Source of the DNA: Pelagibius sp048268885
Lineage (GTDB): Bacteria; Pseudomonadota; Alphaproteobacteria; Kiloniellales; Kiloniellaceae
Assembly: GCA_048268885.1 (NCBI GenBank)
Contig: JBLWUP010000015.1
Location: 50,980-114,979 of the forward strand
Reading direction: 5' to 3'
DNA length: 64,000 nucleotides
Below are positions 33,750 through 41,939 of this stretch, one piece after another. The first letter of the stretch is position 1, and each line of letters starts with the position of its first letter. The translations under genes and the position numbers were made by a program. The notes beneath the pieces are model-generated. The model was not told the DNA's origin, did no database searches, and was given only the letters and a program-made list of their open reading frames with translations.

Positions 33750-33775
33750 GGGGCCGCAGAAATGCGGCCCCTTTT
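33750..33775 (+). terminator. Rho-independent terminator
   Basis: GGGGCCGCA-GAAA-TGCGGCCCC is a perfect 9-pair stem with a GAAA tetraloop, followed by TTTT (33772-33775) and a T-rich stretch. It ends the unit containing the 27-codon ORF and probably any read-through from trpE-GST. Confidence 0.85.
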
Positions 33776-33870
33776 GAGTTTTACGGCCCGCTTTTTGTGG
33801 GTAGACCAACGATCTATGAGGCAAATTGGGGGGTTCACAAGCCCTTGCGGCCGCGTTTTACAATAGAATC

Positions 33871-34335
33871 ATGACACAGCAGATCTGCCATCTCTACGAG
33901 GCGCCGGGCCACCTGCCCTTGGTCGCCAAGTGGATCCACGAAGCCTTCTGGCTGGACCAGGAAGGCTATGAGCCGGATTTCTTCGAGGCGCGCCTCGGCG
34001 AAGCCAGCGACCCGGACAACATCCCGCTGTCGCTGCTGGCGCTCGACGAAGGGGCCCCCGTGGGGACCGTGAACCTCATCGTCAACGACGATCCGCAGCG
34101 CCCGCACCTGACCCCCTGGCTGGCGGCGCTCTATGTCGAGCCCGATTTCCGCCGCCGCGGCCATGGTGCCGCCCTCATTGTCCGGCTGCTGTCAGAAGCC
34201 TCCCGGCTCGGTTGCGGGACCGTCTATCTCACCACCCATATTCCGGACTTCTACAAGCGTTTCGGCGCTCAGGTGCACGAGAAGGTCGAGGACGATTTCT
34301 GGGTGATGCGTCTCCGGACCCCCGCCCCTGAGTGA
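33871..34335 (+). CDS. GNAT family N-acetyltransferase
   Basis: A 154-residue acetyltransferase. The acetyl-CoA-binding signature is LYVEPDFRRRGHGAALI (about 88-104), followed by TVYLTTHIPDFYKRFGAQ. ATG 33871 precedes MTQQICHLYEAP; the frame reaches back to 33826 but that part lacks family similarity and a ribosome binding site. The acyl acceptor is unknown. It is the only gene between the small-ORF terminator and the convergent TRAP operon. Confidence 0.88.
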   Translation: MTQQICHLYEAPGHLPLVAKWIHEAFWLDQEGYEPDFFEARLGEASDPDNIPLSLLALDEGAPVGTVNLIVNDDPQRPHLTPWLAALYVEPDFRRRGHGAALIVRLLSEASRLGCGTVYLTTHIPDFYKRFGAQVHEKVEDDFWVMRLRTPAPE

Positions 34336-34341
34336 GGATGC

Positions 34342-35619
34342 TCAGAAAAAGGTCCGCGGGATGAAAAGGACCAGATCGGGCAGCAGCACCAGCAGGGCGA
34401 CGAGGCAGACGATTGCCGCGATGAAGGGCAGCGACTCTTTCACGTAACTGCCGATATCGCAGTCCAGCAAGGCGCAGACCGTGTACATGGCGACGCCCAC
34501 CGGCGGCGTCATGGAGCCCAGAGTGACGATCGTCATCATCAGCACGCCGAAATGCACAGGGTCGACCCCGATGCGCTGCACGATGGGCACGAAGATTGGC
34601 GTCAGCAGCAGCACCAGCACCGTGCTCTCGATGAACAGCCCGGCGACGAAGAGCATCACCAGGATCAGCACGAAGATCACCAGCGGCTCCGACGAGAAGC
34701 CGAGCAGCGCCTGAGCGATCGACTGCGGCATCTGCTCGAAGATGATGGCGTAGCCGATCATGCCCGACATGAGGATGATGAGCATGATCATGCCGATGTC
34801 ACAGATCGAGGCCTCGAAGGCGCGCAGCACGGCCCGGCCGTCGAGCGCCTTGTGGGCGAAGCGGCCGACCAGGATCGCGTAGATCACCGCGAAGGCGCCG
34901 ACTTCCGAGGGCGTGAAGAGCCCGCCCCTGATACTCACGACCAGCAGCACCGGAAAGGCCAGCGCGAACTTGGCGTCACTCAGCGCGCGCAGCACTTCCA
35001 TGAAGCGCGGCCGCACGGCGCCTTCCGTGCGGTAGCCGCGCCGCCTGGCGATCAGGTAGGCGGTGATCATCAGCACCAGCATCATCAGCAGGCCCGGCAC
35101 GATGCCGGCGAGGAACAGCTGGCCGATGGAGACGTTGCCGACATAGCCGTAGAGGATGAGGCCGAGACTGGGCGGGATGGTCGCCGTGATCAGCGAGGAA
35201 ATGGCGATGACCGCAGCGGTATAGCCCTTGGAATAGCCCTCGCTCAGCATGGTCGGGCCCAGCACCCGCGCCTCCATGGCGGCATCGGCCACGGCCGAGC
35301 CGGAGACGCCGCCCATGAGGGTGGAGAGCACCACGGAAACCTGGGCGAGGCCGCCGGCCATCCAGCCGACGGTGACCTTGGAGAAGCGGAACAGGCGCTC
35401 GGTGATGGCGCTTTCGTTCATCAGGTGCCCGGCCAGCACGAAGAAGGGCACGGCGAGCAGCGGGAAGCTCTGCGACACGCTGGCGATCTTCTGCACGCCG
35501 ATGGACATCGGCAGGATGTCGGAGAGAACGAAAAAGAGGAAACCGGCGATGCCGATGGTGAAGGCAACCGGCAGGCCGAGCAGCAGCAGAACGGCAAACA
35601 GCAGGCCGATCCAGATCAT
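34342..35619 (-). CDS. dctM: TRAP transporter large permease (DctM)
   Basis: A 425-residue, roughly 12-helix permease that couples solute uptake to an ion gradient. It begins MIWIGLLFAVLLLLGLPVAFTIGIAG and has the DctM stretches GGVSGSAVADAAMEAR and ATIPPSLGLILYG. Its ATG overlaps the dctQ stop by four bases (ATGA). With dctQ and dctP it forms a complete TRAP system; the neighbouring ManD suggests a sugar acid such as an aldonate or uronate as substrate. Confidence 0.95.
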   Translation of the reverse strand: MIWIGLLFAVLLLLGLPVAFTIGIAGFLFFVLSDILPMSIGVQKIASVSQSFPLLAVPFFVLAGHLMNESAITERLFRFSKVTVGWMAGGLAQVSVVLSTLMGGVSGSAVADAAMEARVLGPTMLSEGYSKGYTAAVIAISSLITATIPPSLGLILYGYVGNVSIGQLFLAGIVPGLLMMLVLMITAYLIARRRGYRTEGAVRPRFMEVLRALSDAKFALAFPVLLVVSIRGGLFTPSEVGAFAVIYAILVGRFAHKALDGRAVLRAFEASICDIGMIMLIILMSGMIGYAIIFEQMPQSIAQALLGFSSEPLVIFVLILVMLFVAGLFIESTVLVLLLTPIFVPIVQRIGVDPVHFGVLMMTIVTLGSMTPPVGVAMYTVCALLDCDIGSYVKESLPFIAAIVCLVALLVLLPDLVLFIPRTFF

Positions 35620-36140
35620 AGCCCGTCCTTCAGGTCTTCGGGGATCTCGCCGGGCCGCCGCGCGAAGACCAGCAGGCGCTCCTCACCCCGCCGCCGCAGG
35701 GCCTCCGCGGCGTTGGCGATCACGGTGAAGATCAGGAAAACGCTGCCGACCGGCACCGCGATGGTGACGAAGGCGTAGGGGATGCCGCTGTCCCCGAAGA
35801 GGCGCTCGGTGTTGAGCAGCGTCAGCTTCACGCCCTCGACGGCGAGCACGCCGAGGAAGACCACCACGAGCAGCCCGAGCAGCAACTCCAGCACCAGACG
35901 CTTGCGGTGGTCGAGGGTCTGGATCAGCAGGTCGATGCCGAGATGCACGCGCCGCCGGAGCGCCCGGTTGGCGCCGAGAAAGCACAGCCAGATGAACAGC
36001 AGCTGCGCCAGGTCCACCGACCAGATCAACGGTGTGCCGAAGAAGCGCATCACCGCGGCGACGAAGACCAGGCCGACGATGCCCGCCAGCAGGGCGACGC
36101 CGACCAGCAGTTCGATTTTCGACAACAACCCCTTCGTCAT
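35616..36140 (-). CDS. dctQ: TRAP transporter small permease (DctQ)
   Basis: A 174-residue four-helix membrane protein. FFGTPLIWSVDLAQLLFIWLCFLGA includes the conserved W-S-x-D/E region of DctQ, and LRRRVHLGIDLL follows. It supports the substrate-binding protein interaction with the large permease. It lies 145 bases after dctP, with two hairpins in between, and overlaps dctM by four bases. Confidence 0.93.
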   Translation of the reverse strand: MTKGLLSKIELLVGVALLAGIVGLVFVAAVMRFFGTPLIWSVDLAQLLFIWLCFLGANRALRRRVHLGIDLLIQTLDHRKRLVLELLLGLLVVVFLGVLAVEGVKLTLLNTERLFGDSGIPYAFVTIAVPVGSVFLIFTVIANAAEALRRRGEERLLVFARRPGEIPEDLKDGL

Positions 36141-36172
36141 AGCGCCCGATCACGACCCATCAAAAAGAAACA

Positions 36173-36228
36173 GGTGGCAGCAGGGGATCATCACCTGCCG
36201 CCACCCAAGTGTCTGCCCCGGGTGGCAG
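36173..36228 (-). promoter_or_regulatory. Two consecutive hairpins between dctP and dctQ
   Basis: Read on either strand, GGTGGCAGCAGG (36173-36184) pairs with CCTGCCGCCACC (36194-36205), 11 of 12 matches with a 9-base loop; a second stem uses CTGCC (36213-36217) and GGCAG (36224-36228). No T tract follows. In transporter operons such stems usually protect the binding-protein mRNA or partly stop transcription, so that the binding protein is made in excess over the permeases. Confidence 0.6.
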
Positions 36229-36285
36229 AGTGTCTAAGGCCGGTTCGGGAGGCCCCTAGAGACGCTGCTCAGCGGGACACGCCAA

Positions 36286-37305
36286 TTACTGTGCGGCGAT
36301 GGCGCGCAGCTCGTCGCGGAGTTCGCCGTAGCCGAGCTTGTCGTAGACCGGCGCCGTCGCCTCGCGGAACGGCGTCACGTCGATCTCGGTGATGGTGACG
36401 CCCTCTGCCTGCATCTTCTTCTCCAGGTCGGCCAGCGCGTCCTGCGTGCCGTAGGAGGCCACGTCACCGGCCCTCAAGGCTTCCTCGCGCAGAATGGTCT
36501 GCAGTTCCGCCGGCAGGCTGTCGAACCAGCCGCCGCTGGTCACCACGCCGGTGATGAGGTTGATATGGCCGGTCTTGGTGATGTGGGAGATGACCTCGTA
36601 GAGCTTGGAGCCGTAGGTTGCCGGGTCCTGCGCTTCGGCGCCGTCGATCACCTTCTGCTGCAGCGCGCTGTAGACCTCGGTCCAGCCCAGGGGGGTCGGC
36701 GTGGCGCCCATGGCACGGATGGTCTCCATCCACACCGGCGCGCCCGGGGTGCGCATGCGCACGCCGGCCAGGTCGGCGGGCACCGAGACCGGCTTGTTGG
36801 TCAGCAGGTGGCGCTCGCCTTGCCACCAGTTGAAGGACAGCACCTGCAAGCCGGCCTTGTCGTTCAGCTTGTCGACCCAGGTCTCGAAGAGATCGGAGGT
36901 CACCACCTTGCGGATCCCGTCGTAGCCGCTGGCCAGGAAGGGCGCGCCAAGCACGCCGAACTCATCCACGTAGACCGCCAGACGGCCGCCGTCGACCACC
37001 ACCGCGACGGGCGCGCCGGCACGGGCCTGCTCCAGCACATCCTCGTCCTTGCCCAGCTGCGAGCTGGGAAAGAGCTTGATCTCCAAGGCGCCGTCACTGC
37101 GCTTGGCGACGTTCTCCTGGAAGGACTCCAATCCCTTGTAGAGCGGGTCGTCCGTGGTCAGCGCCGTGTTGACGTTGAGCGTGTAGTCCGCGGCCTGCGC
37201 TGCGGTTATGTTGGATAGGGTGAGCCCCAGCGTGAGCGCGCCCACTGTGACGGCGCCAAGCGTGAACGCCGAATTCAGGCGGGCCAGACCAAAGGATTTG
37301 CGCAT
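36286..37305 (-). CDS. dctP: TRAP transporter substrate-binding protein (DctP)
   Basis: A 339-residue periplasmic binding protein. ATG 37305 follows GGAGGAGGAACG, a strong ribosome binding site; an ATG 15 bases upstream falls in front of that site and is rejected. Signal peptide runs to about residue 38 (AAQAADY). The mature part has DPLYKGLESFQENVAKRSDGAL, LFPSSQLGKDEDVLEQARAG, the conserved arginine in GVRMRTPGAPVW, and GWTEVYSALQQKVIDGAEAQ. Divergent from gntR across a shared operator. Confidence 0.95.
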   Translation of the reverse strand: MRKSFGLARLNSAFTLGAVTVGALTLGLTLSNITAAQAADYTLNVNTALTTDDPLYKGLESFQENVAKRSDGALEIKLFPSSQLGKDEDVLEQARAGAPVAVVVDGGRLAVYVDEFGVLGAPFLASGYDGIRKVVTSDLFETWVDKLNDKAGLQVLSFNWWQGERHLLTNKPVSVPADLAGVRMRTPGAPVWMETIRAMGATPTPLGWTEVYSALQQKVIDGAEAQDPATYGSKLYEVISHITKTGHINLITGVVTSGGWFDSLPAELQTILREEALRAGDVASYGTQDALADLEKKMQAEGVTITEIDVTPFREATAPVYDKLGYGELRDELRAIAAQ

Positions 37306-37369
37306 CGTTCCTCCTCCCATTCGCTTTTCGTCCGCCGCGCCCCCTCGACGTCGACCGGACCATTCTTCG

Positions 37370-37410
37370 TTGCCTTCATACTAGTATGGTAGTATGATAA
37401 TCACTGTCAA
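37370..37410. promoter_or_regulatory. Divergent dctP/gntR promoters sharing a palindromic operator
   Basis: Operator CATACTAGTATG (37377-37388) is a perfect 12-base palindrome, and TAGTATG recurs at 37390-37396. For gntR: -35 TTGCCT (37370-37375), 17 bases, -10 TATGAT (37393-37398), with the operator inside the spacer. For dctP on the minus strand: -35 TTGACA (37410-37405), 18 bases, -10 TACTAG (37386-37381), inside the operator. Binding of one dimer would block both promoters. Confidence 0.7.
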
Positions 37411-37420
37411 GGGAGTCGTG

Positions 37421-38137
37421 ATGTCGCTGGAAACACCAACTTTCACGCCGCTGTCCGCGGGCCCGCCCGAAGCGCGATCGACCATCGCGCTCCAGGTCTA
37501 CCGCAAGCTGCGCGAAGCCATCGTCAGCCTGCAGCTGCTGCCGGGGAACTCCCTCTCCGAGGCGGAGGTCGCCAAGCAGATGGGCACCTCGCGCCAGCCG
37601 GTGCGCGAGGCCTTCATCAAGCTGCAGGAGATCGGCCTGGTCGAGATCCTGCCGCAGCGCGGCACCTTCGTGGTCAAGATCTCGGCGCGTGACGTGGAGA
37701 ACGCCCGCTTCATCCGCGAGGCCGTCGAGGTGGCCATCGCGCGCAAGGCCTGCACGCTGGCCGGCGAGAGCGACATCGCGCTGCTGCAGCGCCTGATCGA
37801 CGACCAGAGCCGCGCGGCGGAGGCCGACGACCAGGAATGGTTCCTGAAGCTGGACGACGCCTTCCATCAGACCATCGCGCAGAGCGCCGACTGCCTCTAC
37901 GGCTGGCGCATCATCGAGGACCTGAAAGCGCAGATGGACCGCGTGCGCTTTCTCAGCCTGCCGACCGCGACGCCGATCCCGAAACTCATCGACCAGCACC
38001 GCGCCATCGCCGAGGCGATCCGCCGCAAGGATGCCGAGCGGGCCGAGAAAGCGGTGCGCAAGCACATGGCGGAGATCCTGGTCTCCCTGCCCAAGCTGGC
38101 CGCCAAGCACGCCGAGCTGTTCTCCGAAGAAGGATAG
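37421..38137 (+). CDS. GntR/FadR-type (FCD) transcriptional regulator
   Basis: A 238-residue repressor-type regulator. ATG 37421 has GGGAG upstream; the frame also opens at 37394, inside the promoter, which is unlikely. The winged helix-turn-helix (about 20-80) reads VYRKLREAIVSLQLLPG, LSEAEVAKQMGTSRQPVREAF, LVEILPQRGTFV; the C-terminal FCD ligand domain has the metal-binding pattern D..H (DDAFHQTIA), H (DQHRAIAEAI) and H (VRKHMAEI). Context suggests it senses mannonate or a related sugar acid and controls dctP and itself. Confidence 0.93.
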   Translation: MSLETPTFTPLSAGPPEARSTIALQVYRKLREAIVSLQLLPGNSLSEAEVAKQMGTSRQPVREAFIKLQEIGLVEILPQRGTFVVKISARDVENARFIREAVEVAIARKACTLAGESDIALLQRLIDDQSRAAEADDQEWFLKLDDAFHQTIAQSADCLYGWRIIEDLKAQMDRVRFLSLPTATPIPKLIDQHRAIAEAIRRKDAERAEKAVRKHMAEILVSLPKLAAKHAELFSEEG

Positions 38138-38204
38138 ATCCGGGGGGCAGACGCGGCGGGCAGAAGCATAACAAACCCGCAAGCCATAGCGTTGGGATGG
38201 AAAC

Positions 38205-39413
38205 GTGAAGATTACCGATGCGCGCGTCATCGTCTGTTGTCCGGGGCGCAACTTCGTCACCCTGAAGATCGAGACCGAAGACGGTGTCACCGGCCTGGGC
38301 GACGCCACCTTGAACGGGCGCGAGCTGGCCGTGGTCAGCTACCTGCGCGATCACGTCGTCCCCTGCCTCATCGGCCGGGACGCCAGGCGCATCGAGGACA
38401 TCTGGCAGTACCTCTACCGTGGCGCCTACTGGCGGCGCGGCCCGGTGACCATGGCGGCGATCTCCGCCGTCGACGTGGCGCTGTGGGACATCAAGGCCAA
38501 GTGCGCGGGCATGTCGCTCTACCAGCTGCTCGGCGGGCGCAGCCGCGACGGCGTTCTGGTCTACGGCCACGCCAACGGCCGCAGCCTGGACGAGGCCCTG
38601 GCGGCGGTGGCGCAGTTCCAGAAGGACGGCTTCCGCGCCATCCGCGTGCAGTGTGGCCTGCCCGACATCGAAAAGGTCTACGGCGTCGCCAACGGCGACG
38701 GCCCCTACGAGCCGGCCAAGAAGGGCCTGCCGCCGGAGGAGCAGTGGTCGACGCCCGACTACCTGCGCTTCGTGCCGGGCGTCTTCGCCAAGGTACGTGA
38801 CGAGTTCGGCGAGCGCCTGCACCTGCTGCACGACGTGCACCACCGCCTCTCCCCCAACGAGGCGGCGCGCCTCGGACACGACCTGGAGCCCCACCGCCTG
38901 TTCTGGATGGAGGACCCGACGCCCGCCGAGAACCAGGCCGGCTTCCGCCTGATCCGCGAGCGCACCACGACGCCCATCGCCGTCGGCGAGGTCTTCAACA
39001 CGGTGTGGGACTGCAAGCAGCTTATCGAGGAGCAGCTCATCGACTACATCCGCGCCACCATCCTGCACGCCGGCGGCGTGACGCACATGAAGACCATCGC
39101 CGCCCTCGCCGGCCTCAACCAGGTGCGCACCGGCATGCACGGCGCCACCGACCTCTCGCCGGTGACCCTGGGCACGCAGGTTCACTTCGACACCTGGGTG
39201 CCCAACTTCGGCATCCAGGAGCTGATGCTGCACGAGCCGGTGACGGCGGAGGTCTTCAGCCACGACTACCGCTATGAGGACGGCTACCTGATCGCCGGCG
39301 AGAAGCCCGGCCACGGCGTCGACATCGACGAGGCCAAGGCGGCGGAGCATCCCTACGAACCCGCCTACCTGCCGGTCAACCGCCTGACCGACGGCACCCT
39401 CTGGGACTGGTGA
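38205..39413 (+). CDS. manD: D-mannonate dehydratase (ManD, enolase superfamily)
   Basis: A 402-residue enolase-superfamily enzyme that dehydrates D-mannonate to 2-keto-3-deoxygluconate. All functional residues sit at the positions known for the Novosphingobium enzyme: metal ligands D210, E236 (FWMEDPTP) and E262 (GEVFN), catalytic H212 (HDVHHRLSP), R147 and Y159 (IEKVYGVANGDGPYEP). The C-terminal VNRLTDGTLWDW is typical. It follows gntR by 67 bases in the same direction. No uxuB, kdgK or kdgA lies in the window, so the rest of the pathway must be elsewhere. Confidence 0.95.
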   Translation: MKITDARVIVCCPGRNFVTLKIETEDGVTGLGDATLNGRELAVVSYLRDHVVPCLIGRDARRIEDIWQYLYRGAYWRRGPVTMAAISAVDVALWDIKAKCAGMSLYQLLGGRSRDGVLVYGHANGRSLDEALAAVAQFQKDGFRAIRVQCGLPDIEKVYGVANGDGPYEPAKKGLPPEEQWSTPDYLRFVPGVFAKVRDEFGERLHLLHDVHHRLSPNEAARLGHDLEPHRLFWMEDPTPAENQAGFRLIRERTTTPIAVGEVFNTVWDCKQLIEEQLIDYIRATILHAGGVTHMKTIAALAGLNQVRTGMHGATDLSPVTLGTQVHFDTWVPNFGIQELMLHEPVTAEVFSHDYRYEDGYLIAGEKPGHGVDIDEAKAAEHPYEPAYLPVNRLTDGTLWDW

Positions 39414-39520
39414 GGGCCTGTCGGATTCCGGGGCCTTCTTGGGCTGTCCGGTCTGTACAAACCAGGGCCGATATGTGATTTCTGTAGCCGGTCGCTTCCC
39501 AACGGGCACGGTTCGGTCGC

Positions 39521-41014
39521 TTGGCATCTCCTGTAAAGAAACGCGAAAACCGCTACGTCAACGATCTCCGGCGTTACGGTTATGGGCAGTCCCTGTTCTT
39601 CGACCTTCGCAAAGTCGTCGTCCCCCTGGGGCTCTCCGTCGTCTTCCTGGCGGTCGTCGGGATATCGGTCGCCGGATATCAAAGCACGGTCAGTGAAGAC
39701 TGGCTGATCGTCGCCGTCGCCGCGGTGATCGGCGGCTACATGGCGCTGAACATCGGCGCGAACGATGTCGCGAACAACATGGGGCCCGCCGTCGGCGGCA
39801 AGGTTCTGACCGTCATGGCGGCCGTGCTGATCGCCGCTGTCTGCGAAGCCGCCGGCGCGCTTCTCGCGGGCGGCGATGTCGTCAAGACCGTTTCCAAGGG
39901 CATCATCTCGCCGGGCCCGGACCTCAGCGTCATGGCCTTCCGCGACCTGATGCTCAGCGCGCTCTTCGCGGCGGCGCTGTGGATCAACCTGGCGACGATA
40001 TTGAGCGCGCCGGTCTCAACGACGCACTCGATCGTCGGCGGCGTTCTCGGCGCCGGCATCGCCGTGGCGGGCTTCGGGCTGGTCAACTGGGGCACCATGG
40101 CGGCGATTGCGGCCAGCTGGGTCGTCTCGCCGGTCTTCGGGGCCGGCTTCGCCGCTCTGATCCTGTATTTCATCAAGGTGAAGATCCTCTATGCCGACGA
40201 CCGCCTCGCGGCCGCGCAAAGATGGGTGCCCGTGCTCATCGCGCTGATGGCCGGCGCCTTCACGGCCTACATGCTGCTGAAGGGGCTGAAGAAGATCTGG
40301 CACCCGGGCATGCTGGAGATCATCTTCTTATCGGGCCTGGCGTTCGCGGCGGCCTTCGCCGCCTCGCGGCCCTATATCCGCTCCCGCGTGCGCAGCATGG
40401 AAAACAGGCGGACCGACATCAACCGGCTGTTCAACGTGCCGTTGATCGCCGGCGCCGCCTTGTTGTCTTTCGCCCACGGTGCGAACGACGTCGCCAACGC
40501 GGTCGGACCGCTGGCCGCGATCGTCTCGACGGTGCAGCAGCAATCGGGCATCGCCGCGCAGGTCACCATCCCGCTGTGGGTCATGGCTGTCGGCGCCTTC
40601 GGCATTGCGCTCGGCCTCGGCCTCTTCGGCCCGAAACTGATTTCCGTCGTCGGGGAGAGAATCACGCGGTTGAACTCGCCGCGGGCCTACTGCGTCGCCC
40701 TCTCGGCAGCCGTGACGGTGCTGATCGCGACGACGCTGGGGCTGCCCGTCAGTTCCACGCATATCGCCGTGGGCGCCGTGTTCGGCGTCGGGTTTCTGCG
40801 CGAGTTCCTGGAGAACCCGAACAAGCGCAAACTCCGGCCGGGGCACAAGTTGAACGAAACCGCCGAAGACGCCTTCAACAGCCGCGGCTTTCGTTCCGTG
40901 CGGCGGCTCGTGCGGCGGCGCTTCGTCTTCTCGATCGCTTCCGCCTGGATCATCACTGTGCCGGCGTCAGCGCTTCTTGCCGCTCTGATTTATAGTGGTT
41001 TGCAGCTTCTGTGA
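39521..41014 (+). CDS. PiT family inorganic phosphate (or sulfate) transporter
   Basis: A 497-residue membrane permease with the two PiT signature repeats GANDVANNMGPAVGG (about 79-93) and AHGANDVANAVGPLAAI (about 316-332), plus STTHSIVGGVLGAG and SSTHIAVGAVFGVGF. Low-affinity ion-coupled uptake of phosphate is the family role. No PhoU-like DUF47 partner is adjacent. The start is uncertain: TTG 39521 is the first start codon in frame and has no strong ribosome binding site. Its last 62 bases overlap the convergent NUDIX gene. Confidence 0.9.
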   Translation: MASPVKKRENRYVNDLRRYGYGQSLFFDLRKVVVPLGLSVVFLAVVGISVAGYQSTVSEDWLIVAVAAVIGGYMALNIGANDVANNMGPAVGGKVLTVMAAVLIAAVCEAAGALLAGGDVVKTVSKGIISPGPDLSVMAFRDLMLSALFAAALWINLATILSAPVSTTHSIVGGVLGAGIAVAGFGLVNWGTMAAIAASWVVSPVFGAGFAALILYFIKVKILYADDRLAAAQRWVPVLIALMAGAFTAYMLLKGLKKIWHPGMLEIIFLSGLAFAAAFAASRPYIRSRVRSMENRRTDINRLFNVPLIAGAALLSFAHGANDVANAVGPLAAIVSTVQQQSGIAAQVTIPLWVMAVGAFGIALGLGLFGPKLISVVGERITRLNSPRAYCVALSAAVTVLIATTLGLPVSSTHIAVGAVFGVGFLREFLENPNKRKLRPGHKLNETAEDAFNSRGFRSVRRLVRRRFVFSIASAWIITVPASALLAALIYSGLQLL

Positions 41015-41420
41015 TCCACGGCCTCAAGGCGTCGAATTGCTTGATGAGCGGCAAGAGATCCTCACGGTAAGCGACGCGCGGAACGTCTTCGATCAACGCC
41101 CAGTGCCGCTGACGTCGATCCTTCTCGGGCCAGTCATCGACCTGCTCGGTCACGAAAAGCGGGTAGTAGGTGACGGGCACCTCGCGCTTGCCCTTTTCCG
41201 TCAGCTTGGTCACGAGCACCGTCATCGGAAAGTCTTCGAGGACGACCCCCTTCACCCCGGCTTCTTCGAACCCCTCACGAAGGCAGGCCTCGACGTGCGT
41301 TTCCGACGCCTCGATTTTTCCTTTCGGGAGAACCCATCTGCCACGGGTCTGGGAAGTGACGAACAACACCGCCACGGCGCTGTCTCTCGTGTCGAAGGGA
41401 ATGATGCCAACGCGATGCAT
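40953..41420 (-). CDS. NUDIX hydrolase
   Basis: A 155-residue nucleotide-diphosphate hydrolase. The NUDIX box GX5EX7REGFEEAG is intact at about residues 34-56 (GKIEASETHVEACLREGFEE then AG). The early RGRWVLPKGK and late AREDLLPLIKQF-like segment fit small NUDIX proteins that cut diphosphoinositol or diadenosine polyphosphates, but specificity cannot be read here. The 3' end overlaps the end of the PiT gene by 62 bases on the opposite strand, an unusual convergent overlap. Confidence 0.9.
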   Translation of the reverse strand: MHRVGIIPFDTRDSAVAVLFVTSQTRGRWVLPKGKIEASETHVEACLREGFEEAGVKGVVLEDFPMTVLVTKLTEKGKREVPVTYYPLFVTEQVDDWPEKDRRQRHWALIEDVPRVAYREDLLPLIKQFDALRPWITEAANHYKSERQEALTPAQ

Positions 41421-41939
41421 TGCGGAACTTTCTCGGGTGCGCTGCGGAGGGACTCGAATGCACGGCTGCGAGTGTCAGGCAGGAGGACGGCCTGATCAAG
41501 CCCGGCGGACGGCGCCCGGACGGTAAGTCTCTGCTGCGCGCCCGCCTGCCTGCCCGCGCCCGCCTGCCTGCCCGCGCCCGGATGTCCCGCCCCAGCGGCG
41601 CGTGATCGTCCTGCCTATTCCGTAAAGGGCAGCCATGCAATCAAGATGGCCGTCTGAAGTTTTTACAGTTCAAGATTTGGCCGCAGCATCGCTAAGCTAT
41701 TGATAAAATAGGAGAATTATAGAAGACGCCGCCTTCTGGTTGAAAACCGGCCGGCCTGTTTAGCCTGAAATTTTACAGCTTCTCGAAGTCCTTTCGTGAA
41801 GCTCGACCTAAGCCACTGAAATAACAAGGGTTCTTTCCTCGGCACAGCAATTGCTATGGCTCTTCAACCTAATGGTTCGTAGCGAGTCCTGGGATGGCTC
41901 ACTGCGGGCAATCGCTGTCTTATTGAGGGAAAGAAGTTG
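41421..41939. other. AT-richer intergenic region upstream of the PEP-CTERM gene
   Basis: A 519-base gap without a supported gene. Near its left end lies an 18-base tandem repeat (41540-41580). From about 41640 the composition turns clearly AT-rich. It contains a small inverted repeat CTATT-GATAA-AATAG (41697-41711) and two related copies of CTGAA(A/G)TTTT(T)ACAG at 41654-41668 and 41765-41778. The promoter of the downstream gene should lie here. Confidence 0.5.
41540..41580. repeat. 18-base GC-rich tandem repeat
   Basis: Two perfect copies of GCCCGCCTGCCTGCCCGC (41540-41557 and 41558-41575) followed by five bases of a third. It lies between the NUDIX promoter side and the PEP-CTERM gene. A likely slippage-prone repeat; no coding role seen. 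Confidence 0.7.

Larger units (their letters stand above)
33511..33870. other. Intergenic region with a 27-codon ORF and two terminator hairpins
   Basis: The gap between the GST and GNAT genes. It holds a small ORF at 33614-33697 with an exceptional ribosome binding site, then two successive hairpins. Upstream, TTTCA-ACAGC-TGAAA (33586-33600) can form a hairpin that ends at the Shine-Dalgarno. A weak promoter candidate is TTGCCG (33547-33552), 17 bases, TGATAG (33570-33575). The segment is visibly less GC-rich than its neighbours. Confidence 0.6.
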
